A stretch of DNA of 64,000 nt. Source: Variovorax paradoxus (lineage in GTDB: Bacteria > Pseudomonadota > Gammaproteobacteria > Burkholderiales > Burkholderiaceae_C). Shown piece by piece: positions 33,882-42,564 of the stretch; positions within the stretch are counted from its first letter, which is position 1, and each line of letters opens with the position of its first letter. The notes under the pieces are model-generated. The model had not been told where the DNA came from and did no database searches. It saw nothing but the letters and a program-made list of their open reading frames with translations. The position numbers and the translations under genes are program-made. Location of the stretch: contig NZ_CP102931.1 of NCBI RefSeq assembly GCF_024734665.1, positions 7,203,501 to 7,267,500 of the forward strand. Reading direction: 5' to 3'.

Positions 33882-35150
33882 ATGAACCATCTCAGCAAGC
33901 CGGCGGCTTTCGGCGCCGGCACCGATGCCCGGGGTCCGAGCCCCGAGGCCGCCAAGATGCGCGACGCGATCAAGGCGCTGACACCGCTGCTTCGCGAAAC
34001 CGCATGGGAAAGCGAGAAAGCCACCGCCCTTGTTCCGCAAGCTTTGCGGGCGCTGGACGAAACCGGCTTCTTTCGCATCACCTTGCCGCAGAAATACGGA
34101 GGCTCGGCTTTCGGCGCCCGGGATCTCGTGGAGGTGATCGCGGCCGCATCCTACGCTGACGGATCTGCAGGCTGGAGCGGCTTTGCTGCGTCCGGCATCC
34201 GCATGGTCCTGGCCTTCAGCCCACAGGCGGTCGACGAAGTCGGTGCCAAGCTCGGGGATTGGGTCGGGCCAGCGGCGGTGGGCGCCTCGATCTTTTCCAA
34301 CATCGTCGGCCAGGCCGAGCGCACCGGCGATGGCTTCCGGGTCACGGGCAAGTGGATGTACGGCAGCGGTTGCAGCTATGCCGCGTGGGCGGTTGTCGGC
34401 ATCGAATGGCAGGAGGACGGAAAACCCGTCCGCGGCCTGGCACTGCTTTCTCGCGATCAGTACGAGCTCCTGGACGACTGGCACGTCATGGGCATGGCGG
34501 CAAGCTCGAGCAACAGCATCGTCGCCCGCAGTGCGGTATTCGTCCCGGCGCATCGCGTGGTGCGCCACGCCGACCTGCCCGCGGCGCTGGGAGCCCTGTC
34601 GCAGAAGTACGAAGGCCTCACCTATCGGATGGGGCCCTTGTCGACGATGCTGTCGACGGCTCTGGCCAATATCGCCATCGCGCTCGGCATGGCCAGAGGT
34701 TGCCTTGACTCCTTTGTCGAGCAGGCCAACAAGCGCGTGCCGTTCAACCTGCCTTACGAGACGGTGGCCACGATGCCTTCGACCCAGGTCATTGCGGGAC
34801 GGGTCTATGCCATGGTGCAGGCCGCCGAGGCACTGATCCTGCAGACGGCCGAGGAGGTCGATGCGCGCACCCGTCGCGGCGAGGACTTCGAGCCTCGCGA
34901 GGAATCGCTCGCCACGATGACCCTTGTCTACGCCGCGAACCTCTGCGGCGAAGCGATCGACGAGATGCAGCTTTGCATCGGGTCATCGTCGGTCAGTCTG
35001 CGCAACCCCATACAGCGCTTTGCACGCGACGTGCGAGTGATGCTGACCCACGGCGCCATCCGTCGGGACCCGGCTGCGGAAATCGCCGGGCGACACGTCC
35101 TGGGCATTCCCCCTTTCAACATGTTTGCCGGCGGCTTGGCTCAGCGCTGA
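33882..35150 (+). CDS. Flavin-dependent monooxygenase, acyl-CoA dehydrogenase fold (group D), paralogue 1
   Basis: A 422-residue protein starting at ATG 33882. It has the acyl-CoA dehydrogenase fold but the features of two-component hydroxylases such as HsaA, DszC and HpaH-C2. These are GKWMYGSGCSYAAWAVVG (about 160-177), the DDWHVMGMAASSSNS loop that binds flavin, and the C-terminal NPIQRFARDVRVMLTHGA helix. The catalytic glutamate of true dehydrogenases is not evident. It should use reduced FMN or FAD supplied by a separate reductase and O2 to hydroxylate or oxidise an organic substrate. Two paralogues follow at 36397 and 38249, and a reductase gene lies between. Assignment to group D is strong; the substrate is unknown. 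Confidence 0.85.
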   Translation: MNHLSKPAAFGAGTDARGPSPEAAKMRDAIKALTPLLRETAWESEKATALVPQALRALDETGFFRITLPQKYGGSAFGARDLVEVIAAASYADGSAGWSGFAASGIRMVLAFSPQAVDEVGAKLGDWVGPAAVGASIFSNIVGQAERTGDGFRVTGKWMYGSGCSYAAWAVVGIEWQEDGKPVRGLALLSRDQYELLDDWHVMGMAASSSNSIVARSAVFVPAHRVVRHADLPAALGALSQKYEGLTYRMGPLSTMLSTALANIAIALGMARGCLDSFVEQANKRVPFNLPYETVATMPSTQVIAGRVYAMVQAAEALILQTAEEVDARTRRGEDFEPREESLATMTLVYAANLCGEAIDEMQLCIGSSSVSLRNPIQRFARDVRVMLTHGAIRRDPAAEIAGRHVLGIPPFNMFAGGLAQR

Positions 35151-35174
35151 CGACTTCACAAAGAGAAATTCGAT

Positions 35175-35777
35175 ATGTCCACTTCCCTCAACACCCGTTC
35201 TTCGGCCTACGCCATCGACCCGATCTTCCTGAAGCGCTGGTCTCCGCGCGCCCTGGACGAGAAGGCCATCATTTCCGATCAGGAACTGATGACGCTCTTC
35301 GAGGCCGCGCACTGGGCGCCGTCCTCCTTCAACTCGCAGCCATGGCGCTTCATCTACGCCCGACGGGATACGCCGCAATGGTCGCGACTGTTCGATCTTC
35401 TGGTCCCCATGAACCAGGGCTGGGCGGTACGGGCGTCGGCGCTGGTCGTGCTGGTCTCCGCGACCACGGCACAGCCGCCGGGTGCTCCCGGGCCCATCCC
35501 GTCCTACAGCCATTCGCTGGACGCCGGCGCGGCGTGGGCGCATCTCGCGCTGCAAGCGACCCAGCTCGGATGGCACGCGCACGCGATGGCGGGATTCGAT
35601 GTCGCGCGTGCCGCGCAAGTGCTGAACGTGCCCGACAACTTTCGCGTCGAAACAGTCATCGCCATCGGCCGCATCGGGGACAAGAGCGTGTTGCCCCCTC
35701 CCATGCAGGAGCGCGAACAGCCCAATACGCGGCGGCCGGTCGAAGAGCTGGTCATGGAGGGGGAGTTCCGCTCATGA
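35175..35777 (+). CDS. Nitroreductase family protein
   Basis: A 200-residue flavoprotein starting at ATG 35175. Family features are the RWSPRALDEKAIISDQELMTLFEAAHWAPSSFNSQPWRF block, where R, S and the SFNSQPW run bind FMN, and AAWAHLALQATQLGWHAHAMAGFD, which forms the dimer interface helix. It would reduce quinones, nitro groups or flavins with NAD(P)H. It lies 24 bases after the first monooxygenase, and its stop overlaps the start of the FMN reductase by four bases (ATGA), so it belongs to the same operon. It could feed reduced flavin or carry out a reductive step of the pathway. Confidence 0.88.
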   Translation: MSTSLNTRSSAYAIDPIFLKRWSPRALDEKAIISDQELMTLFEAAHWAPSSFNSQPWRFIYARRDTPQWSRLFDLLVPMNQGWAVRASALVVLVSATTAQPPGAPGPIPSYSHSLDAGAAWAHLALQATQLGWHAHAMAGFDVARAAQVLNVPDNFRVETVIAIGRIGDKSVLPPPMQEREQPNTRRPVEELVMEGEFRS

Positions 35778-36385
35778 AAACCTCATCGACCAAGAAGCCG
35801 TTCATCGTCGGGATCGGCGGCACGGCCTCCAAGACCTCATCCACCGAGCAGGCATTGGTCCTCGCGCTGTCGGCGGCCGAAGCGGCGGGCGGGCGGACGC
35901 AACTGTTTGGCAGCGAGGACCTGATGGCCCTGCCGCACTATGTTCCCGGCAGCATCGAGCGCAACGGTGACGGACAGGCGCTGATCGATGCCATTCGCGC
36001 TGCGGATGGCCTGATCATCGCGAGCCCCGGATATCACGGGACCATCTCCGGCCTGGTCAAGAACGCTATCGATTATTTCGAGGAGATGGCGAAAGACGGG
36101 CGGGTCTATCTGGACGGCATGCCCGTCGGACTGATCGCCACTGCGTATGGCTGGCAGGCCACCGGAGGAACGCTCGGTGCGCTGCGCTCGATCGTCCACG
36201 CGCTGCGCGGTTGGCCAACCCCGATGGGGGCCGCGATCAACACGTCGGAAAAGGTTTTCCACGAAGGCGCCTGCCAGAACCTGGCCGCTGCCAACCAACT
36301 GAATCTCGTCGGGCGCCAGGTCGCCGAATTCGCGGCTCGTTCGGCTCATTACGCGGCCGGCACAACCATTGAAATGTCTGTTTAG
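35774..36385 (+). CDS. NADPH-dependent FMN reductase (flavodoxin-like)
   Basis: A 203-residue protein starting at ATG 35774, overlapping the nitroreductase stop. The flavodoxin-like fold is seen in IVGIGGTASKTSSTEQAL (phosphate-binding loop region), ADGLIIASPGYHGTISGLVKNAIDYF (the characteristic flavin loop) and GLIATAYGWQATGG. These match SsuE/FMN_red enzymes that make free reduced FMN from NADPH. Position between three group D monooxygenase genes strongly suggests that it is their flavin supplier. The stop lies 11 bases before the second monooxygenase. Confidence 0.9.
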   Translation: MKTSSTKKPFIVGIGGTASKTSSTEQALVLALSAAEAAGGRTQLFGSEDLMALPHYVPGSIERNGDGQALIDAIRAADGLIIASPGYHGTISGLVKNAIDYFEEMAKDGRVYLDGMPVGLIATAYGWQATGGTLGALRSIVHALRGWPTPMGAAINTSEKVFHEGACQNLAAANQLNLVGRQVAEFAARSAHYAAGTTIEMSV

Positions 36386-36396
36386 GAAATCTTGGA

Positions 36397-37722
36397 ATGT
36401 CAGTACCCGATATCAAACTACCACCGATGCCGCCCATGGTCCCGACCGGCGCCATCGAATCACCCTGGCTCACCGACACCGGCCGAGCCATCACAGCCAA
36501 GGTGCGCGCATTAATCCCGCTGATCCGTGAACAGGCGCGCGAGGGCGAGAAGATCGGCTCGCTCACGCCCGACGTACTGCAGGCGGTCACGGACGCCGGC
36601 ATCTTCAAGATGGGGATGCCCATCGAATGGGGCGGATATGCACTCGGCGCGCGCGATCTCGTCGAAGTCATCAGCGCCCTCGGGGAAGGCGATGGCTCCG
36701 CCGGCTGGGCGGCCTTCGTCGGCGTCGGCCTGAAGAATCTGTTGGCGCTGGGCCCCGAGATCATCGAAGAGGTACGTGCCGACACCGAAGGGTGGGCCGG
36801 CCCCGCCATCGTCGGTGCGTCCGTCTATGCGACGAAGGTCGGCGACGCTCGCAAGGTCGCCGGTGGGTGGATGGTCAAGGGACGCTGGGCGTTCGGAAGC
36901 GGATGCAAGCATGCCAAATGGGCGCTGCTCGGCGTCGAATACGACCCGGCAACGGCTGGCGGTTCCGGACGCGGCGTCGTTGTGGTCCAGCGGCATCAGT
37001 ACGAGATCGTCGACGACTGGCATGTGATGGGACTGTCGGGAACGGCCAGCAACAGCCTCGAGATCACCGCCGAGCAGTTCGTTCCCGCGCACCGGTTCCT
37101 GGATCTGGCCGAGTTTCCGCTGCGCATGCAGCTGATTCGCAAGAACTTCCAGGGCGCCGGGCTTCGGCAACGTGGCGTGGCCCAGCTCCTTACCGTCACG
37201 CTCACCAACATGGCCATCGCGCTGGGCATGGCGCGAGGGACTCTGGAGTGCTTCGCGGAGCAGTCGCAGACGCGCAAGCCGTTCAGCTTGCCCTATCCGA
37301 CCATCGCTGACATGGCGTCGGTCCAGGTCGCCGCGGGCAAGGCGCTTGCCATGATCAAGGTGGCCGCGGCCACGATCGAAGGCTGCGCCGATCAATTGGA
37401 CGCACGGACGGCGGCGGAACTGGACTTCACGTTCGAGGAGGAGTCCGAATACAGCCTCAGCCTGGCCTACGCCGGCAATCTCTGCGAAGACGCGATCACG
37501 CTCCTGCAAAAGACGATTGGTTCGTCGAGCATGTCGCTGAAGAACCCCATCCAGCGTTTCGCACGAGACATCCGGGTCCTCACGTCGCACGGTGCGATTC
37601 GCGTCGACCCGCAGGCCGAACAGAACGGCCGCCGCATTCTTGGCCGGGAACCGTTCCCGATGTTCGGCGGCGCTGTGCCCACGCGCGGCAATCCCCCCCA
37701 ATTGGAGCTCGTAAACCGATGA
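36397..37722 (+). CDS. Flavin-dependent monooxygenase, acyl-CoA dehydrogenase fold (group D), paralogue 2
   Basis: A 441-residue paralogue of the proteins at 33882 and 38249. Shared marks are GRWAFGSGCKHAKWALLGVE, the VVDDWHVMG loop type (here IVDDWHVMGLSGTASNS) and SMSLKNPIQRFARDIRVLTSHGA. It has a proline-rich N-terminal extension of about 20 residues. It should use reduced flavin made by the FMN reductase just upstream. Its stop overlaps the start of the SnoaL-like gene (ATGA), so the two are translationally coupled, which may mean the two products act in sequence or in a complex. Substrate unknown. Confidence 0.85.
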   Translation: MSVPDIKLPPMPPMVPTGAIESPWLTDTGRAITAKVRALIPLIREQAREGEKIGSLTPDVLQAVTDAGIFKMGMPIEWGGYALGARDLVEVISALGEGDGSAGWAAFVGVGLKNLLALGPEIIEEVRADTEGWAGPAIVGASVYATKVGDARKVAGGWMVKGRWAFGSGCKHAKWALLGVEYDPATAGGSGRGVVVVQRHQYEIVDDWHVMGLSGTASNSLEITAEQFVPAHRFLDLAEFPLRMQLIRKNFQGAGLRQRGVAQLLTVTLTNMAIALGMARGTLECFAEQSQTRKPFSLPYPTIADMASVQVAAGKALAMIKVAAATIEGCADQLDARTAAELDFTFEEESEYSLSLAYAGNLCEDAITLLQKTIGSSSMSLKNPIQRFARDIRVLTSHGAIRVDPQAEQNGRRILGREPFPMFGGAVPTRGNPPQLELVNR

Positions 37723-38240
37723 ATGATTTTTCGATTGTCGATGGCGTGGCCCAGATCCACAACCCGGAGCTGTACCGGACCTGGATCGACCGTCCGGACT
37801 ACATGGAGGCGGTGGCCGCCTCCTCTTCGCCGGAGGTCACGGCGACAAAGCGGCTGCTCATCGAGTTCGAGGCCGAACTCGCTCGCATGGTGCGGGACGG
37901 CAGCGTGCAGGAGAAGGTCCAGGAGGTGATGACCCGGTTCATCGCCGAAGACTACATCCAGCATGACCCGAACGCGCCCGGCAACGGTCGAGACCTGCTC
38001 ATCGAGCACTTCCGCCGCGTTCCGCTTAGTGGCGTAACGCCGCCTCCGGTGGTGAGTGTGGTCGTCGAGGGCGAGCTCGGTTGCATCATGATGAAGGAGC
38101 CGACGCCGGATCCCACCGCGCCTGGAAAGACCTACGACTGGTACATGATCACCATTTTCCGGGTCCGTGGCGGCAAGCTCACCGAGCACTGGAGCACTTT
38201 CAGAAAAATGGCGGACCCGTTCCCGCCTCAAAAGACCTGA
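37719..38240 (+). CDS. SnoaL/NTF2-like protein, first copy
   Basis: A 173-residue protein. The central part fits the SnoaL-like cone fold: VMTRFIAEDYIQHDPNAPGNGRDLLIEHF (about 68-96) with the conserved Y-x-QH-x-P pattern, and the last strand IFRVRGGKLTEHWS. The N-terminal 60 residues are an extra helical extension. Such proteins include polyketide cyclases, small hydroxylase partners, dehydratases and isomerases. A second copy without the extension is encoded at 44221-44643. The start overlaps the stop of monooxygenase 2 by four bases, and the stop lies eight bases before monooxygenase 3. A role in cyclising or dehydrating an oxidised intermediate is possible but not shown. Confidence 0.82.
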   Translation: MNDFSIVDGVAQIHNPELYRTWIDRPDYMEAVAASSSPEVTATKRLLIEFEAELARMVRDGSVQEKVQEVMTRFIAEDYIQHDPNAPGNGRDLLIEHFRRVPLSGVTPPPVVSVVVEGELGCIMMKEPTPDPTAPGKTYDWYMITIFRVRGGKLTEHWSTFRKMADPFPPQKT

Positions 38241-38248
38241 GGCGCGCC

Positions 38249-39562
38249 ATGAAGATGAAAGAGTTTTCCATGCCGCCCGGCGCGGCTGCGAAGTTTGCGC
38301 AGTCGCCCTATCTGAGTGAAGCCGGTCAGCGAATCCGCGACGACTTGTCAGGCAAGCTCGACCTCCTGCGTACCCATGCCCGCGAGGGCGAGGAGCTCGG
38401 GGTGCTTGCGCCGGCGACGCTGCAGGCACTGCACGACGCCGGTGCCTTCAAGATCACGCTTCCCATCGAACTTGGCGGCTACGCGCTCGGCGCGCGCGAC
38501 ACCGCCGAGATCGTCAACGTCCTGGGCCGTGCAGATGCTTCGGCCGGCTGGACGGTGATCGTCTCCAGTGCTGCCCGCAATACGCTGGCCTTCTCGCAGC
38601 GCGCGCGCGACGAGGTCTTCAGCGAGGTCGACAGCTGGGTCGGTCCGCTGATGTTCGGTGCAACGATCCTGGCGCCGCACGTCGGCGAAGGTCGCAAGGT
38701 CGAGGGCGGCTTCATGGTCAAGGGCAAATGGCCTTTCGGCAGCGGCTGCCGCATCGCAGCCTGGGGCTCCGTGGGCATCGGGTATGTCGATCCGGAGACC
38801 GGCGCCCATCGTCGCGCAATGGGAATCGTGTCTCGGGATCAGTACGAGATTCTCGATGACTGGAAGGTCATGGGCCTGATGGCGACATCGAGCAACAGCG
38901 TGCGCGCGGCCGAAGAGGTGTTTGTCCCGGAATACCGCGTCGTTCACATGGACCAGCTGATCGGGCTCATCGATGGGCTGCGCGGCAAGTACCACGGGCT
39001 CGGCTTCATGCACAGCCCCATCGGTTCGATGGTGGCGATGACGATTGCCTTTGCATCGCTCGCCTGCGGCATGGCAAGGGGCGCGCTGGCGGCGTTCGTC
39101 GAGCAGGCGAAGAAACGGCCTCCGTTCAACGTCCCCTACGCCACGATGTCGGAGATGGCCTCCATCCAGGTGGTCGCCGGCAAGGCACGCGCGATCGTGA
39201 ATGCCGCCGAAGCGGTGATCTACCGCCACGCGGACGAAGTCGACCGACGTGCGCTGGCTGGCGAGGATTTCCTGCCCCCGGACGAGCCGGAGATCACCAT
39301 GGACCTGGTCCACCAGATCCACGAATGCCTGAAGGCCATTGATGGATTCCAGCTCGCGCTCGGCTCGTCGACGGTCAGCCTGACCAACCCGATCCAGCGC
39401 TTCGTGCGCGACATCCATGTGCTGGCGACGCATGGCGCGTTCCGCATCGATCCGATGGCTGAGATCAATGGCCGAGACATGCTCGGGCTGCCACCATTTC
39501 CGATGCTGGCGGCACTGGCGCCGCCGTCCGGCATGCCACCCGGACCACCACCGAAAGGCTGA
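38249..39562 (+). CDS. Flavin-dependent monooxygenase, acyl-CoA dehydrogenase fold (group D), paralogue 3
   Basis: A 437-residue paralogue. ATG 38249 is used; ATG codons at 38255 and 38270 in the same frame are possible. Shared motifs are GKWPFGSGCRIAAWGSVGIG, ILDDWKVMGLMATSSNS and SLTNPIQRFVRDIHVLATHGA. Lysine replaces the histidine seen at the DDWHVMG place of the other two, which may reflect a different substrate. It should depend on the same FMN reductase. It closes the row of oxygenase genes; an 80-base gap with short stem-loops separates it from the MFS transporter. Confidence 0.84.
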   Translation: MKMKEFSMPPGAAAKFAQSPYLSEAGQRIRDDLSGKLDLLRTHAREGEELGVLAPATLQALHDAGAFKITLPIELGGYALGARDTAEIVNVLGRADASAGWTVIVSSAARNTLAFSQRARDEVFSEVDSWVGPLMFGATILAPHVGEGRKVEGGFMVKGKWPFGSGCRIAAWGSVGIGYVDPETGAHRRAMGIVSRDQYEILDDWKVMGLMATSSNSVRAAEEVFVPEYRVVHMDQLIGLIDGLRGKYHGLGFMHSPIGSMVAMTIAFASLACGMARGALAAFVEQAKKRPPFNVPYATMSEMASIQVVAGKARAIVNAAEAVIYRHADEVDRRALAGEDFLPPDEPEITMDLVHQIHECLKAIDGFQLALGSSTVSLTNPIQRFVRDIHVLATHGAFRIDPMAEINGRDMLGLPPFPMLAALAPPSGMPPGPPPKG

Positions 39563-39578
39563 TATCGACGGATCGCAA

Positions 39579-39616
39579 GGCCGCTTGGCGGCCACCTAGA
39601 TGGGGCTGAAGCTCCA
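39579..39616 (+). terminator. Stem-loops after the third monooxygenase, possible attenuating site
   Basis: GGCCGC-ttg-GCGGCC (39579-39593) is a perfect six-base-pair hairpin, and TGGGGCT-ga-AGCTCCA (39601-39616) forms a second imperfect one. There is no T-run after either, so this is more likely an RNA-stability or partial termination element between the oxygenase genes and the transporter gene than a full intrinsic terminator. Confidence 0.35.
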
Positions 39617-39642
39617 CTCAAAACCGTAATGGAGACAAAACA

Positions 39643-41043
39643 ATGGCACAGACCTTAGATCAAACCTCGTTCACCAGAGGCGAGCCGTCCGCAACCCCTT
39701 GGAAAGACTATTTCCTCGACCTGGTTCAAGCGCCTGGCCGGGCGAAAGCCGCGCTGATCGGCTGCTTCATCCTGATGACGCTCAGCCCGGCAGGCCTTTC
39801 GGCAATGATGCCCTTCGTCACCGCGTCGTTCGCGGCCAAGACCGGCCGGTCGATGCCGGAGGCGCTGTTGCTGTTCGTCGCCATTCCGTTGCTGATCGCG
39901 CCGTTCGTCCTGCCGATCGCGGGCGCCTGGGTGGACAGATGGGGCGCCAGGAAGGTTGCGGTCCCTGCCACCATCCTGTACGCAGCGGCGACCGCGCTCG
40001 TGCCACTGAGCAGTGGGATCCTCTGGCTCTTCGGCCTGGTCATCGTGCTGGCCTCGATATTCGGGTTCATGGCGAGTCTGGCCGTTGTCTTCAAGGTGAT
40101 CACGGGCTGGTTTCCTCGCCACCGCGGTATCGGCTTCGCCCTGATCGGTACGGTTTCAAGTCTCGCGAGCGCTTTCCTCTCGCCGGTGTTCTTTGCGTTG
40201 ATTGGCAGTCCGACCGCGCCTGCGTCCGGACTTGGCTGGAATGGTGCCTACTATGTGGTCGCCGCCTGGATCGCAGCTCTGGCGATTCCGTCCGCCTTCT
40301 TCCTCCTGTCGGAGCCCGATGACGGGGTGGCACGTATCAAGTCTCCGGTGTCTGCCAAGCCTCCGACGGCGGCGGACATGCGGGACGTTCCGGGTGTTGC
40401 GTTGCGCAAGGCGCTTCGAACTCGCACGTGGATTTTCATCGCTGTGTCCCTGGCGCTGGCAGCCGCCGGACCGATGTCGGTGCGCCAGAACGCCGTCGGC
40501 TTCTTCGGCGAGCGGGGCTTCGATGCGGCGACTGTCGCAGTGTCGCAGTCGGTTCTGTTCATTGCGTCGATCGTAGGCCTGCTGTCTGGCGGATTGATGA
40601 TGGACCGGGCGCGTCGCCCCTGGATCATCGTCCCGATCTTTGCAGCCGTGCCCCTCGGCCTCGTTCTCTCCTATGTCAATCATGGCAACTTGGCGGTCCT
40701 GTTCGTCGCCAACGCGCTTCTTGGCTTCGCGACAGGCGCCGAGTCTTCCCTGGGCCCATTCCTCATCGCGCGCTATTTCGGGCTGAAGTGCTTCGCGCAA
40801 ATCCAGGGTCTCACCTTGGCGATCTCGACGCTGTTCCTCGGGCTCTCGCCTTTCCTGGTGAGCGCAATGCAGATGGCCACGGGCAGCTATCTGGTTCCGT
40901 TCGCCGCGCTGACCGTGTTGACCGCTCTGGCCGCGGTTCTCGCGATCTTCCTGCCAGCCTATCCGAGCGAATGGATTCATCCTGGCCGGCCGTATCGACC
41001 GACTGTTCCCGCCGCACCCGAGGACTTTGTCAGGGGACACTGA
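39643..41043 (+). CDS. MFS transporter, 12-helix type
   Basis: A 466-residue inner-membrane carrier with GGAG positioned before ATG 39643. About twelve hydrophobic helices are visible in two halves, with a hydrophilic central loop near residue 225-245. The MFS motif A equivalent between helices 2 and 3 reads GAWVDRWGARKVAVP. There are repeated helix-breaking glycines such as FGFMASLAVVFKVITGWFPRHRGIG, typical of organic-acid and oxalate-type carriers. It could import the substrate of the flavin monooxygenases or export their product. Direction cannot be told from sequence. Confidence 0.88.
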   Translation: MAQTLDQTSFTRGEPSATPWKDYFLDLVQAPGRAKAALIGCFILMTLSPAGLSAMMPFVTASFAAKTGRSMPEALLLFVAIPLLIAPFVLPIAGAWVDRWGARKVAVPATILYAAATALVPLSSGILWLFGLVIVLASIFGFMASLAVVFKVITGWFPRHRGIGFALIGTVSSLASAFLSPVFFALIGSPTAPASGLGWNGAYYVVAAWIAALAIPSAFFLLSEPDDGVARIKSPVSAKPPTAADMRDVPGVALRKALRTRTWIFIAVSLALAAAGPMSVRQNAVGFFGERGFDAATVAVSQSVLFIASIVGLLSGGLMMDRARRPWIIVPIFAAVPLGLVLSYVNHGNLAVLFVANALLGFATGAESSLGPFLIARYFGLKCFAQIQGLTLAISTLFLGLSPFLVSAMQMATGSYLVPFAALTVLTALAAVLAIFLPAYPSEWIHPGRPYRPTVPAAPEDFVRGH

Positions 41044-41139
41044 ATACCGCTGGCACCAGCCAGGCGATCCGAAGAGAACCTGGCGATTCATCGATGCCGC
41101 GCAAGAGCGCCGGCACAAACAAGATCCTGGAGACATGCC

Positions 41140-42564
41140 ATGAATATTCCTGGTCCTGGCAATGACGTCCGGCGGCAATTCAGCGATCGGATCGTCGGTC
41201 CGGACAGCAGGCCATACACGCTGACGCACCACACCGTGGCAGCGATGGCGCAGGACCTTTCCGTTCGCGGCTGGCCAGAGGGCCACCTGATCGGGTCGGT
41301 GTCGGAACTCAGGCAGCGATTCGGCGTCGGGCGCAAGGCCTGCCAGGAGGCCATCGCCATCCTGCAGACGCGACGGCTCATCCATGTGCGGCGAGGCGCG
41401 GGCGGTGGGCTCTACGTCTGCCGTCCGGGACTGCACGACACCGCTGAAGCGCTCATCCTGCACTTGCTCCTCAGTCGCACCTCGCCCCGTGCGCTGCATG
41501 ACGCGCGCCTCATCCTTTGTCAGCTGACCATCCGCGCAATCATCGGACGCGGTCGGACGCACCCCAGCCGGAGTGCATCTGCGATTCCTTGCAACCTGCC
41601 CGGCTCGGAGTTCCGGCGCCGACTGTCACAAGTCTCGGGCAACGCGCCGATTGCCTTCCTGACGGATATCCTGGAAGAGGTGCAGCAGCGCTGCAATGCC
41701 GCCAATGTGAAAGTCGGGGCCAACCAGCCCCAGGTCCACGCCGGTCCATTGGAGGACGCGCTCCTGGCGGCCATCCGATCCGGCAACGTGGAGAGAGCGG
41801 ACGTGCTCATGCGCGAGCATGTGCAGACGTTCGATGGCCCTGCGGCGAACGCGCCGACCGACATGGCGAACCTCGTCCCATCGATCGCCTTCTTCAACTC
41901 GAAGAGGTCGTGCGCGCGACTGGCGGGCCTGATCGTGGGAGAAATCCTGGCCCGCCCCTCCGGCGCGTCGATCAAGCTGGGGGCGGAGTGGGATGTAGGT
42001 GCCCGCCATGGCTACACCAGTGACATCGTGCGCCCGGCCTTGCGCATGCTTGAGGATCTCGGCATCGTTGCCTGCTGCCGGGGGCGCGCCGGCGGCGTGA
42101 TCAGCACGCCGCCCAGCATCGCAACGGTCGTGCGCCTGGTCAGCTCGGGGATCGCAAGCTGCGGCATCTCGCCTGTGCAGAACTTCGAACTGGCAAGCCA
42201 ACTCATGGTGGAGGGAGCCCGATTGGCCGCCCAACGCAACGAGGGTGCTGCGCCGACTTCGACGGGAGACGTCCCGCCGGGTCGGCTCGACACCCTGATG
42301 GATCTCATCGATGTTGAAAATGGACTTCTGGAGCTGATCGACAACCCGATCCTCAGCATCTTCGTGCGCAGCTTGGCACTGCAATCGTTCTCGAGCAACG
42401 GAGCCGGGCATCCGCCATCGCTCTCGGCCAAGGTGGGCTCGGCGATACGCGCCTGCAGCCTGCAGGTTTCACGCGCCATTCGCCATGGCGAGGCGACGGT
42501 CGCAGTGGATGCGGCCAAGCGCAAAAGCGAATTGATGCGCCCCGAAGTGGGAGGTGGTTCGTGA
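41140..42564 (+). CDS. Tandem-fused GntR/FCD-type regulator
   Basis: A 474-residue protein that contains two GntR units in one chain. The first winged helix covers about residues 27-95 (VSELRQRFGVGRKACQEAIAILQTRRLIHVRRGAGGGLYV). The second covers about 257-325 (AGLIVGEILARPSGASIKLG, then RPALRMLEDLGIVACCRGRAGGVISTPP). Each is followed by a helical, FCD-like ligand domain that is shortened in comparison with FadR (about 240 residues per unit). Standard GntR regulators are about 240 residues and dimerise, so this looks like a covalent dimer. Its end overlaps the DHA2 transporter start (GTGA). It probably regulates the monooxygenase and transporter genes that surround it. Confidence 0.8.
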   Translation: MNIPGPGNDVRRQFSDRIVGPDSRPYTLTHHTVAAMAQDLSVRGWPEGHLIGSVSELRQRFGVGRKACQEAIAILQTRRLIHVRRGAGGGLYVCRPGLHDTAEALILHLLLSRTSPRALHDARLILCQLTIRAIIGRGRTHPSRSASAIPCNLPGSEFRRRLSQVSGNAPIAFLTDILEEVQQRCNAANVKVGANQPQVHAGPLEDALLAAIRSGNVERADVLMREHVQTFDGPAANAPTDMANLVPSIAFFNSKRSCARLAGLIVGEILARPSGASIKLGAEWDVGARHGYTSDIVRPALRMLEDLGIVACCRGRAGGVISTPPSIATVVRLVSSGIASCGISPVQNFELASQLMVEGARLAAQRNEGAAPTSTGDVPPGRLDTLMDLIDVENGLLELIDNPILSIFVRSLALQSFSSNGAGHPPSLSAKVGSAIRACSLQVSRAIRHGEATVAVDAAKRKSELMRPEVGGGS

